Assembly (NCBI RefSeq): GCF_004769635.1
Contig: NZ_RQGH01000015.1
Coordinates: 1-64,000, forward strand
Length of the DNA: 64,000 nt
From: Leptospira jelokensis
GTDB lineage: Bacteria; Spirochaetota; Leptospiria; Leptospirales; Leptospiraceae
Reading direction: 5' to 3'
Shown: one piece after another, positions 57,380 to 64,000 of the stretch
Layout of the letters: each line of letters starts with the position of its first letter
How positions within the stretch are numbered: the first letter of the stretch is position 1
The notes under the pieces: generated by a model
The model's database searches: none
Told to the model about the DNA's origin: nothing
Seen by the model: the letters and a program-made list of their open reading frames with translations, nothing else
Program-made: the position numbers and the translations under genes

Positions 57380-59107
57380 ATGGAAGAAAAAACCACATTT
57401 AAAGGCATTTCTGCTTACCCAGGAACAGTTTACGGCAAAGTATTCCGTTGGAAACAAACCAAAAGGAAACGAGAAGACCGTACAGACCTAAGCCCGGAGG
57501 AAATCAAAGAGGAAGTGGACCTCTTAAAAAAAGGCCTTCAAAAAACAGAAGATGATTTGGCGGATCTGGTCCAGAAATCAAAACAAAACGAAGAACTCTC
57601 CCAGATCCTCGAATCCCAAATTGTTTTCCTAAATGACCCACTCTTTCGCGCGCGTGTCTTTGAACGTATCGCGCAAAACAAAGAATCGGCGGGCCTTGCC
57701 TTAGAAACAGCAGTGAGTTCTCTTTACGATGAATTCCAGTCCATCCCCGATGAATTCTTCCGAGAACGAGCCGACCATATCCTCGACATAGGCAAACGGA
57801 TCGAATCGAATTTGTATCCAGAAAAAGGTACTGAACCCACAGTCATTCCAGAAGACGTCATCTTAATCGCAAAAGAAATCACCCCATCTGAGATGATCCA
57901 ATTGGGAAAGTCAAAGCTAAGGGGGATCGCCACTGACTTTGGTGGGAAAACGGGGCATACCGCCATCATTGCGAGAAATTATGGAATCCCAACCATTGTT
58001 GGTTTGAAAAACATCACCTCACACGTAGAAGATGATGATTATATCTTACTTGATGCCACGAAAGGCATTCTCAACCGAAGCCCTGGGATTGATGAAATCA
58101 AACTCGCTGGGATCAAAAGTGAAATCAAAAAAACGATCCCCATCCGAGAGATCAGTGATGGTCCAAGAGAACTCAAAACCAAGGACGGGAAAACGTTTTC
58201 ATTACGAGCCAATATTGATTCCGAAGAAGAAGTGGATACAGCCTTCTTGCAAGGAGCCGATGGCATAGGCCTTGTTCGTACAGAAATTTTATTCATTCGT
58301 TATGTTGAATTCAAACCAACCGAGGAAGAGCAGTTTGCCGTTTACAAACGCATTTTACTGAAAATGGTGGGCCGGCCAGTCACCTTTCGTGTTTGGGACA
58401 TTGGCGCCGATAAAATGGAAAATGGATACGAAGAAGAAAATCCATTCCTTGGAAACCGAGGCATCCGTTACCTACTGAGGCACCCACATTTTTTTAAAGA
58501 ACAACTTAGGGCATTACTACGAGCCAGTGAATTTGGAACCATGAGGATCATGCTTCCTATGATCACGACGAGGTCTGAAATCCTCCAAACCAAAGTCCTG
58601 ATTAAGGAATGTTTAGAAGAATTGAAAACACAAGGCTTAGCCATCACCAAAAAAATCCCTTTGGGCATTATGGTTGAAACTCCTGCTTGTGCTTTGAATT
58701 TACCCTTTCTCGGAAATCATGTGGATTTTTATAGCATTGGAACCAATGATTTGTTGCAATACCTACTTGCAGTAGAACGAAACAACCATTTGGTGGGTGA
58801 CCTATACAACCCTTGGCAAGTTGTGTTTTTATTATTACTGAAAAACATTGTGGATGTTGCCAATTCCCAAAAAAAACCAATCAGCATCTGTGGAGAAATT
58901 GGAAGTGATCCCATGTTCACAGCAGTTCTCATTGGCCTTGGGATACGGGATCTAAGCTCTGCCCTACCTTTAATGAAGGAAGTAGGAGAAAAAGTAACAG
59001 AGATTTCCACTTGGAAGGCAAAATTACTCGCTGAACAAGTGATCAGTTTGGCGGGCGAAGAAAAGTTTGACGAGATCGAAAAACTTGTGTTAGAAACAAA
59101 AGGATAA
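57380..59107 (+). CDS. ptsI: Phosphoenolpyruvate-protein phosphotransferase PtsI (enzyme I)
   Basis: This 575-residue enzyme transfers phosphate from PEP to HPr. The active-site His193 lies in DFGGKTGHTAIIARNYG, the PEP-binding site shows ADGIGLVRTEILFI and RVWDIGADKM, and the C-terminal domain has FYSIGTNDLLQYLLAVERN and the Cys of ICGEIGSDP. Length is standard. HPr and sugar-specific PTS genes are not in this window. In Leptospira this often means a regulatory PTS rather than sugar uptake; that is inference. Confidence 0.95.
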   Translation: MEEKTTFKGISAYPGTVYGKVFRWKQTKRKREDRTDLSPEEIKEEVDLLKKGLQKTEDDLADLVQKSKQNEELSQILESQIVFLNDPLFRARVFERIAQNKESAGLALETAVSSLYDEFQSIPDEFFRERADHILDIGKRIESNLYPEKGTEPTVIPEDVILIAKEITPSEMIQLGKSKLRGIATDFGGKTGHTAIIARNYGIPTIVGLKNITSHVEDDDYILLDATKGILNRSPGIDEIKLAGIKSEIKKTIPIREISDGPRELKTKDGKTFSLRANIDSEEEVDTAFLQGADGIGLVRTEILFIRYVEFKPTEEEQFAVYKRILLKMVGRPVTFRVWDIGADKMENGYEEENPFLGNRGIRYLLRHPHFFKEQLRALLRASEFGTMRIMLPMITTRSEILQTKVLIKECLEELKTQGLAITKKIPLGIMVETPACALNLPFLGNHVDFYSIGTNDLLQYLLAVERNNHLVGDLYNPWQVVFLLLLKNIVDVANSQKKPISICGEIGSDPMFTAVLIGLGIRDLSSALPLMKEVGEKVTEISTWKAKLLAEQVISLAGEEKFDEIEKLVLETKG

Positions 59108-59203
59108 AGTTTTTCAATTAAAGATACTTTTTTTTAAGAAAGCAAATTTCAAAATGCAATTCATTGCCTAAACCACTCAGATTCCAATCAAAAAGAAAAC
59201 CAA

Positions 59204-60571
59204 TCAGGTTGCATCCAATAACAGGCGCTCGATGGTCTTACGTTTCCAAAGGTAAATTCCATACAATACTAAGGCGGCAAACCAAGAAACCAAAACAAAG
59301 AATCCATAAAAATGCACCATACTTCCCCATTCCTTTTGGTAACCAGAAAGAATTCCTGCTGCATAATGCCCAAAGGCAGTTGATAAAAACCAAATTCCCA
59401 TGAGTAAGGATGCAAACCTAACAGGTGCCATCTTACTCACAAAAGAAAGACCAACTGGGGATAAACACAATTCACTCACTGTGTTCCAAAAATAAACAGA
59501 CACCAAAAAGAGAAGGGAGACGGACACTCCTGTTTCGGCTTCCCTTGCGGCAAACACCATAACCAAAAAACCAATCCCAAGTAAAACCAAACTGATCACA
59601 AATTTCAATATCGGGTTTGGATTTTTTTTTGATTGGGCTAGGTGCATCCAAAGGCCTGAAACCATAGGTCCAAACACAAGGATCATCAATGGATTTAATG
59701 ACTGCAAAAGAGAAGCTGGCACTTCCCATCCAAAAAACGATCGGTCCGTATGGCGAAGGGCAAATAAATTTAAAGATGTACCCATTTGTTCAAAGGCCAT
59801 CCAAAAAAATATGCTAAAAAATGACAAAAGGCCAATCAAACTGACCTTTGCAAATACCTCTTGGTGAACCTGCGCATTTCCGAATGTTGGCGGAGATTGA
59901 TTCGAACCTTTGGAAGGAAGGGATACCGAAACCTCACTGGTTTGTTTTTGTTTGTCTTTTGTTTCTTTTTTCCATACAAAACTAGGAAGTGAATGGCTTC
60001 CGAAATAAAACACGAGGATACCAATCGCCATCCCTACACCCGCTGATAAAAATCCCAAATGCCAGTCGACTTTTTCTCCTAAACTCCCGGCAATGATAGG
60101 ACCAAGTAACCCACCTAAGTTGATGCCCATATAAAAAATAGTAAAACCGCTATCCCGTAAGTTTGGTTTCTCCAAATACAACCGGCCAAAGATGGTAGAA
60201 ATTGTGGGTTTAAAAAATCCATTCCCTACTGCTATGAGAAAAAGCCCCAAGTAAAAAAATTCTAGTTTGGAAATTGCAAGGGAAAGATGGCCAAATAACA
60301 TCAAAATGCTTCCCAAATAAATTGCAAACCGGTAACTTAAAAAACGATCTGTGATGTATCCCCCGATAACAGGAGTTAGGTACACAAAACTTGTATAGTA
60401 TCCATAAATGATCCCGGCATCCTTGTCAGTAAGACCAAGAGAACCAACCAAATACAAAACGAGTATGGCGCGCATTCCATAAAAGCTAAGCCTCTCCCAC
60501 ATCTCTGTGAGAAACAAAGTTGAAATGCCCTTAGGATGGTCTTTTAATTGGATTTGGTGCGGCTCTGCCAA
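59204..60571 (-). CDS. POT-family proton-coupled peptide transporter
   Basis: This protein of 455 residues and about 12-14 helices belongs to the POT/PTR2 group. The first helix carries LFLTEMWERLSFYGMRAIL (the ExxER-type motif), then YTSFVYLTPVIGGYITDRF and GNGFFKPTISTIFG follow, with the family ending WGTVSELCLSPVGLSF-like (NTVSELCLSPVGLSFVSK). It imports di- or tripeptides with protons. Its start overlaps the end of the adenosyltransferase gene by 28 bp, so the two are translated in tandem. Confidence 0.92.
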   Translation of the reverse strand: MAEPHQIQLKDHPKGISTLFLTEMWERLSFYGMRAILVLYLVGSLGLTDKDAGIIYGYYTSFVYLTPVIGGYITDRFLSYRFAIYLGSILMLFGHLSLAISKLEFFYLGLFLIAVGNGFFKPTISTIFGRLYLEKPNLRDSGFTIFYMGINLGGLLGPIIAGSLGEKVDWHLGFLSAGVGMAIGILVFYFGSHSLPSFVWKKETKDKQKQTSEVSVSLPSKGSNQSPPTFGNAQVHQEVFAKVSLIGLLSFFSIFFWMAFEQMGTSLNLFALRHTDRSFFGWEVPASLLQSLNPLMILVFGPMVSGLWMHLAQSKKNPNPILKFVISLVLLGIGFLVMVFAAREAETGVSVSLLFLVSVYFWNTVSELCLSPVGLSFVSKMAPVRFASLLMGIWFLSTAFGHYAAGILSGYQKEWGSMVHFYGFFVLVSWFAALVLYGIYLWKRKTIERLLLDAT

Positions 60572-61116
60572 ATGGTTTCCTCTTGCCCGATTGAAAAATT
60601 CACAAAACGTGCAGCAGTGAATAAATAGTCAGACAACCGATTCAGGTAAATGCGTAGGTCTTTGTGGATCTCTCCTCCATTTTCAACATACACCAAAAGG
60701 TCTCGTTCGAGCCTGCGGCAAACCGTACGCGCCATATGTAAGGCACTTGCCATTTCTGATCCGCCAGGCAAAATGAAAAACTTGATTTCAGGAAGGAATT
60801 CCATCAATCGATCGATTTCATTTTCAATGGACAGAACATCTTCGGCGTTCACAACCGTCCCGTCTTTGGCATCTTTCGGTACATAACCTGCCAGTTCCGA
60901 ACCAATTTCAAAAAGGAAACTTTGGATGCCTTGCAAATATTGTAAAAACGGTTTTTCAATTGTAAGGTCTTTTCCAAGCGAAAGAGCAAGTCCAATCGTG
61001 CTATTCAATTCGTCGCAAGTACCATACAGATCCACCCTCCTATCGGTTTTTGCCACTTTTTTCCCCGATGCTAAATAGGTTTGTCCGCCGTCGCCAAATT
61101 TGGTGTAGATTTTCAA
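60544..61116 (-). CDS. Cob(I)alamin adenosyltransferase, PduO type
   Basis: This 190-residue enzyme adds the adenosyl group to cobalamin to form coenzyme B12. The PduO signature MKIYTKFGDGGQTYLASGKK (ATP loop) is present, as are DLYGTCDELNSTIGLAL, RTVCRRLERDLL and LNRLSDYLFTAARFVN, which match the family. Length is normal. It starts 205 bp from flaB on the other strand and overlaps the POT gene. Confidence 0.95.
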   Translation of the reverse strand: MKIYTKFGDGGQTYLASGKKVAKTDRRVDLYGTCDELNSTIGLALSLGKDLTIEKPFLQYLQGIQSFLFEIGSELAGYVPKDAKDGTVVNAEDVLSIENEIDRLMEFLPEIKFFILPGGSEMASALHMARTVCRRLERDLLVYVENGGEIHKDLRIYLNRLSDYLFTAARFVNFSIGQEETIWQSRTKSN

Positions 61117-61145
61117 AATCTTACGTCCTCTCGCCTTAAATTTCC

Positions 61146-61175
61146 TTTACAGTCCTTAGTTTTTTGGTGTAGAAT
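61146..61175 (+). promoter_or_regulatory. Candidate sigma-70 promoter of flaB
   Basis: TTTACA (61146-61151) and TAGAAT (61170-61175) are separated by 18 bp, with five of six bases matching in each box. Transcription from about 61182 would give a leader near 140 nt ahead of the flaB ATG. No sigma-28 boxes are obvious. Confidence 0.55.
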
Positions 61176-61302
61176 CATCTGGAAAGGAAAAATTCACGGG
61201 AGAACCAAGGGCAGGCAACCCCTTCTCTCCTCGAAGGAATGGATTTCTGGAAACATGAGTTTTTTTCTTTCTCCGCCTGTAGGGAAACAAGCGGGTCATG
61301 GA

Positions 61303-61318
61303 CACACAGGAGGGTGTG
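61303..61318 (+). promoter_or_regulatory. flaB Shine-Dalgarno presented in a hairpin loop (possible CsrA site)
   Basis: CACAC (61303-61307) pairs with GTGTG (61314-61318), leaving the full SD AGGAGG (61308-61313) in a 6-nt loop, 8 nt before the ATG. A GGA in a hairpin loop over the SD is the standard CsrA binding form. More GGA trinucleotides lie upstream (around 61239-61257). Confidence 0.55.
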
Positions 61319-61321
61319 ACA

Positions 61322-62170
61322 ATGATTATCAATCACAACATCAGTGCACTCGTTGCAAAACGGGCACTTACAAACACCAGTCGTGACATGGACAAGTCCA
61401 TGGAACACCTAGCAACGGGTATGCGGATCAATCGACCAGGGGATGATTCCTTGGGATTCTCCGTATCCGAAAAACTTAGATCCCAAATCAGAGCCTTAGG
61501 GCAAGCAGAACGAAATACTCAGGATGGTATGTCGTTTCTGCAGGTGACAGAAGGATCTTTGGACCAAGTAAACTCCATATTACAGAGGTTACGTGAACTT
61601 TCCGTCCAATCAGCAAACGGGATCTATTCAAATGAGGACAGAAAACTTGTCCAATTAGAAGTATCCCAACTTGTTGAAGAAGTGGAAAGGATCGGAACAT
61701 CTGCTGAGTTTAACAAAGTCAAACCACTGGATGGTCGCTTTTCACGAGCTTCCAAAAATCCAATGACCTTACAAGTTGGTACAAACGGATCAGAAAAAAT
61801 TGAAGTCTACATCAATACGATGACTAGTTCTTCTTTGAAACTGAAACAAGCGGGAAACAAATTAACACTTTCCACTCCGAACAAGGCTACCGACTCACTT
61901 CAGGTTTTGGATGATGCCATCTCAAAGGTCAACCGGCTTAGGTCTGACTTAGGTGCCTATTACAACCGATTGGATTTAACCTTAAAATCACTTAGCAACA
62001 ACTATGTGAACATGGTTTCTTCTGAATCACAAGTAAGGGATGCTGATATGGCAACGGAAATGGTGGAATATTCAAAAAACCAAATCCTAACCAAATCGGG
62101 TGTGGCCATGCTTGCCCAAGCAAATCTCAGACCAGAATCCGTAGTAAAACTCCTCACGGACAGATACTAG
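61322..62170 (+). CDS. flaB: Flagellin core protein FlaB
   Basis: This 282-residue flagellin starts at MIINHNISALVAKRAL (ATG at 61322, SD AGGAGG). The D0/D1 N-terminus (MEHLATGMRINRPGDDSLGF, QAERNTQDGMSFLQVTEGSL) and C-terminus (SESQVRDADMATEMVEYSKN, AQANLRPESVVKLL) are normal, with only a short middle and no large D2/D3 insert, as in spirochete periplasmic flagella. It is one of several FlaB paralogues expected in Leptospira. A strong terminator follows, so it is monocistronic. Confidence 0.95.
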   Translation: MIINHNISALVAKRALTNTSRDMDKSMEHLATGMRINRPGDDSLGFSVSEKLRSQIRALGQAERNTQDGMSFLQVTEGSLDQVNSILQRLRELSVQSANGIYSNEDRKLVQLEVSQLVEEVERIGTSAEFNKVKPLDGRFSRASKNPMTLQVGTNGSEKIEVYINTMTSSSLKLKQAGNKLTLSTPNKATDSLQVLDDAISKVNRLRSDLGAYYNRLDLTLKSLSNNYVNMVSSESQVRDADMATEMVEYSKNQILTKSGVAMLAQANLRPESVVKLLTDRY

Positions 62171-62187
62171 GGATTTTTAAGAGATGG

Positions 62188-62215
62188 AAATCCTCCTTGC
62201 AAACAAGGAGGATTT
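62188..62215 (+). terminator. Rho-independent terminator after flaB
   Basis: A perfect 12-bp stem (aaatcctccttg with caaggaggattt) encloses a 4-nt loop caaa and is followed by a short T-rich run. It lies 17 nt after the flaB stop. It shows that the ATG at 62184 upstream of the OmpA lipoprotein cannot be a real start. Confidence 0.85.
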
Positions 62216-62267
62216 CTTTAAACTTTGTCCGAAACCTTCATTTCAAATGTTAGCGAGGACAATCACT

Positions 62268-62999
62268 TTGAAACAAATCATCTCAGGACTTTTATCCCTA
62301 TCGTTACTCTCCACAATTTCTTGTGGCCTTTCCGACAACACAAAACGACTCATTCTCAGTACATCCATTGGATGTGGGGTTGGTCTTGCGCTTGGGGCTG
62401 TTTACGACGAGTCACAAAGAAAAAAAGATACAAAAGACAAAAAGAATAATTTCCAAAGACAAATCAAAGAATCTTTGGCACTGGAAAAAAAGAAGCCACA
62501 AAACAAAGGTAAAATTATCGGATTGGGGGCAGGATGCCTTGCAGGGCTTGGAACCGGTTTTTATCTCAATACCATGTATGATAACATGGCGGAAGAAATG
62601 AAAAAACAAGGGATCAAATTGGAAAAAGTAGAACGTGGTGGCGACACTGTTGCACTCACAGCTTCTATGGACGGTGGGATTGCCTTCGAAGATGGAAAGG
62701 CGGACCTCAAAGGAAAAGGAAAAGAAAACATTGATAAGTTGGCAGAAGCTCTTGCAGCATACCCTGAAACAAAAATCAATATTTCTGGACACGCCAATAG
62801 AACTGGCGCAGAAGACCTAAACATCCGTCTTTCCCAAGACAGAGCTGTGACAGCAAAAGATGCCATCATCGAAAATGGAGTCGAAGGAAAACGAATTGGA
62901 ACGGTACAAGGACTTGGTTCTTCTACCCCACTGAAAAACGTAGATCCAAAAGATGGATCAAACAGACGTGTGGAAGTGGAAATCATTCCAGCAAGTTAA
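62268..62999 (+). CDS. OmpA-family lipoprotein
   Basis: This 243-residue protein has a lipoprotein signal peptide (KQIISGLLSLSLLSTISC, Cys at residue 19), two Gly-rich membrane-like stretches (SIGCGVGLALGAVYD and IIGLGAGCLAGLGTGFYL) and a C-terminal OmpA domain (INISGHANRTGAEDLN, RLSQDRAVTAKDAI, RRVEVEI). It resembles YiaD-type proteins that tie the outer membrane to peptidoglycan. I choose the TTG at 62268, which has a GAGGA ribosome site 8 nt upstream and begins the leader. An ATG at 62247 is an alternative but lacks a ribosome site; the one at 62184 falls at the flaB terminator. Confidence 0.8.
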   Translation: MKQIISGLLSLSLLSTISCGLSDNTKRLILSTSIGCGVGLALGAVYDESQRKKDTKDKKNNFQRQIKESLALEKKKPQNKGKIIGLGAGCLAGLGTGFYLNTMYDNMAEEMKKQGIKLEKVERGGDTVALTASMDGGIAFEDGKADLKGKGKENIDKLAEALAAYPETKINISGHANRTGAEDLNIRLSQDRAVTAKDAIIENGVEGKRIGTVQGLGSSTPLKNVDPKDGSNRRVEVEIIPAS

Positions 63000-63032
63000 T
63001 CAGTTCCCAAATTCTGTTTCGGGAGCTCTCCC

Positions 63033-63069
63033 AAAAAAAAAGCCTACAATTACTTGTAGGCTTTTTTTT
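63033..63069. terminator. Bidirectional terminator between OmpA lipoprotein and ybaB
   Basis: The stem agcctacaa (63041-63049) with ttgtaggct (63054-63062) has an A run on one side and a T run on the other (63033-63069), so it can end transcription in both directions. It lies between the two convergent genes. Confidence 0.85.
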
Positions 63070-63118
63070 ACCTGTCAGTTCAAAGGCAAATTGCTTTGGT
63101 ACTTTGATTCGATTGGCG

Positions 63119-63439
63119 TTACATACCGAGGCCCGGGAATCCACCCATGGCTTGCATTTGTTTTGCAGCACCTGCTTGTGCATCCTGTAGGGCTTTTGTG
63201 TAAGCTTCTTGGATCGAACGTTCGAGTAGGTTTTTATCCTTTTTTTCTAGGAGTTCATCTTCAATTTGGATTGATTTCATTTGGAATTTTCCATCCAAAG
63301 TAACGGAGAGAAGTTTATTTTTTGAAATTCCTACAAAATTTAAGCCAGCAAGTTCCTTTTCCATGGTTTTCACTTGCGAGCGCATCTTTTTCATCTGTTT
63401 GAGCATATCAAACTTATTTCCACCAGCTCCACCGAACAT
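63119..63439 (-). CDS. ybaB: YbaB/EbfC nucleoid-associated protein
   Basis: This 106-residue protein belongs to the YbaB/EbfC family of DNA-binding, nucleoid-associated proteins (in Borrelia, EbfC). Features: a Gly-rich start, LKQMKKMRSQVKTMEKELA helix, strands around LLSVTLDGKFQMKSIQI, and an AGAAKQMQAMGGFPGLGM tail. The ATG at 63439 is preceded by a GAGGTG ribosome site. It faces away from the channel gene. Confidence 0.92.
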   Translation of the reverse strand: MFGGAGGNKFDMLKQMKKMRSQVKTMEKELAGLNFVGISKNKLLSVTLDGKFQMKSIQIEDELLEKKDKNLLERSIQEAYTKALQDAQAGAAKQMQAMGGFPGLGM

Positions 63440-63518
63440 AATCACCTCTTCTACATTTCAGGATTTTTTTTCTAAGAAAGAACGCAAATATAAAACTTGC
63501 TTTGTCGATACTAAGTAC

Positions 63519-64000
63519 ATGCTCCATCCCAATTCAGCCTTCAAACGAATCTGGGACCTTTTTGTTTTTGCCTGTATCACTTATTTTGCAATTGAAGTGC
63601 CATTACGTTTGGTCTTCCAACACAAATTATCTGCGGGTGTAACGGCCTGGGAGAGGTTCATCCAAATTGTATTTGGAATTGATTTGGTGCTAAATTTTTT
63701 CACAGCCATTATCAAAGACAGACTGCTCATCCAAAATCGAAAAATAGTGGCCAAAACCTATTTGAAATCCTGGTTCCTGATCGATTTTTTATCTGCATTT
63801 CCTTTTGATTTGTTTGGAAACTTTTTTTTCCAATACTTTGGGGTAACCGATAGTTTAAAGATATTACGACTACTTCGTTCTGTTCGGGTATTTGAGTTAT
63901 TTAAATCACTTCGTATGTTGGCATTAGGTGCAGATTCCGAAGATCGATTCAAACTTGTCGAAGTGATCAATCCTATGACCTTTAGGTTGATATTTTTTGT
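63519..64000 (+). CDS. Voltage/cyclic-nucleotide-type ion channel (partial)
   Basis: From the ATG at 63519 the reading runs off the right edge after about 160 codons. It shows a KCNH/HCN/CNG-type voltage sensor: GIDLVLNFFTAI (S2), RKIVAKTYLKSWFLIDFLSA (S3) and the S4-like RLLRSVRVFELFKSLRML with Arg residues about every third position. The pore and any cyclic-nucleotide domain would lie beyond the window. A bacterial K+ or cation channel is likely. The adenylate cyclase in this window makes a cAMP-gated type worth checking. Confidence 0.8.
   Translation, partial: MLHPNSAFKRIWDLFVFACITYFAIEVPLRLVFQHKLSAGVTAWERFIQIVFGIDLVLNFFTAIIKDRLLIQNRKIVAKTYLKSWFLIDFLSAFPFDLFGNFFFQYFGVTDSLKILRLLRSVRVFELFKSLRMLALGADSEDRFKLVEVINPMTFRLIFF

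Overview
The window looks like a chromosome segment of a Leptospira species, most likely a saprophytic one. The evidence is indirect: an AT-rich genome, a spirochete FlaB flagellin, many lipoproteins with relaxed lipoboxes, SpoIIE phosphatases with 7TM/HAMP inputs, a Cache adenylate cyclase and an OmpA lipoprotein. Species and lineage are inference. Coding density is very high. No stretch over 300 bases lacks a gene, and I saw no rRNA, tRNA, CRISPR array or insertion sequence.

Layout. Bases 1-2522 are rearranged. A 154-bp inverted repeat (1-154 and 811-964) flanks a 656-bp segment carrying two divergent gene starts, and the result is broken pieces of an rlmI-like methyltransferase and of a 7TM SpoIIE phosphatase. 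A long minus-strand run follows (2455-15820): uppP, a lipoprotein, mfd, panC, hisD, and a three-gene envelope/signalling cluster (DUF5683-like protein, FecR/Fn3 protein, Cache adenylate cyclase). From 15871 to 31051 come xthA, a LEA-type protein, a lipoprotein, mgtE, two coiled-coil envelope proteins with a zinc-type CDF exporter, a degenerate acyl-CoA dehydrogenase-like gene, uvrA, sppA, tsaC and a GH18-type glycosidase.

From 31136 to 42949 come a YhhQ-type queuosine precursor transporter, a GDPD, a VOC protein, a polytopic membrane protein, leuA and hisC, two hsp20 genes behind a CIRCE-overlapped promoter, ridA, clpA/clpS and a DUF482 protein. From 42965 to 57317 come a large SpoIIE phosphatase, a DedA protein, an AI-2E-type permease, xseA/xseB, a symporter gene broken by an in-frame stop, ddl, a repeat-rich exported protein coupled to mlaE-mlaF-mlaD, and lpxC. 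The last part holds ptsI, a POT transporter, a PduO-type adenosyltransferase, flaB, an OmpA lipoprotein, ybaB and the start of a voltage/cyclic-nucleotide-type channel.

Themes: envelope building (uppP, ddl, lpxC, Mla, OmpA proteins, lipoproteins), genome repair (mfd, uvrA, xthA, xseAB), protein quality control (clpAS, hsp20 pair, sppA) and signalling (two SpoIIE phosphatases, one cyclase, ptsI). Most likely new biology: the inverted-repeat module swap at the left edge, the repeat protein coupled to the Mla lipid transporter, the cyclase-FecR-DUF5683 operon, and RNA hairpins at the flaB and lpxC ribosome binding sites.
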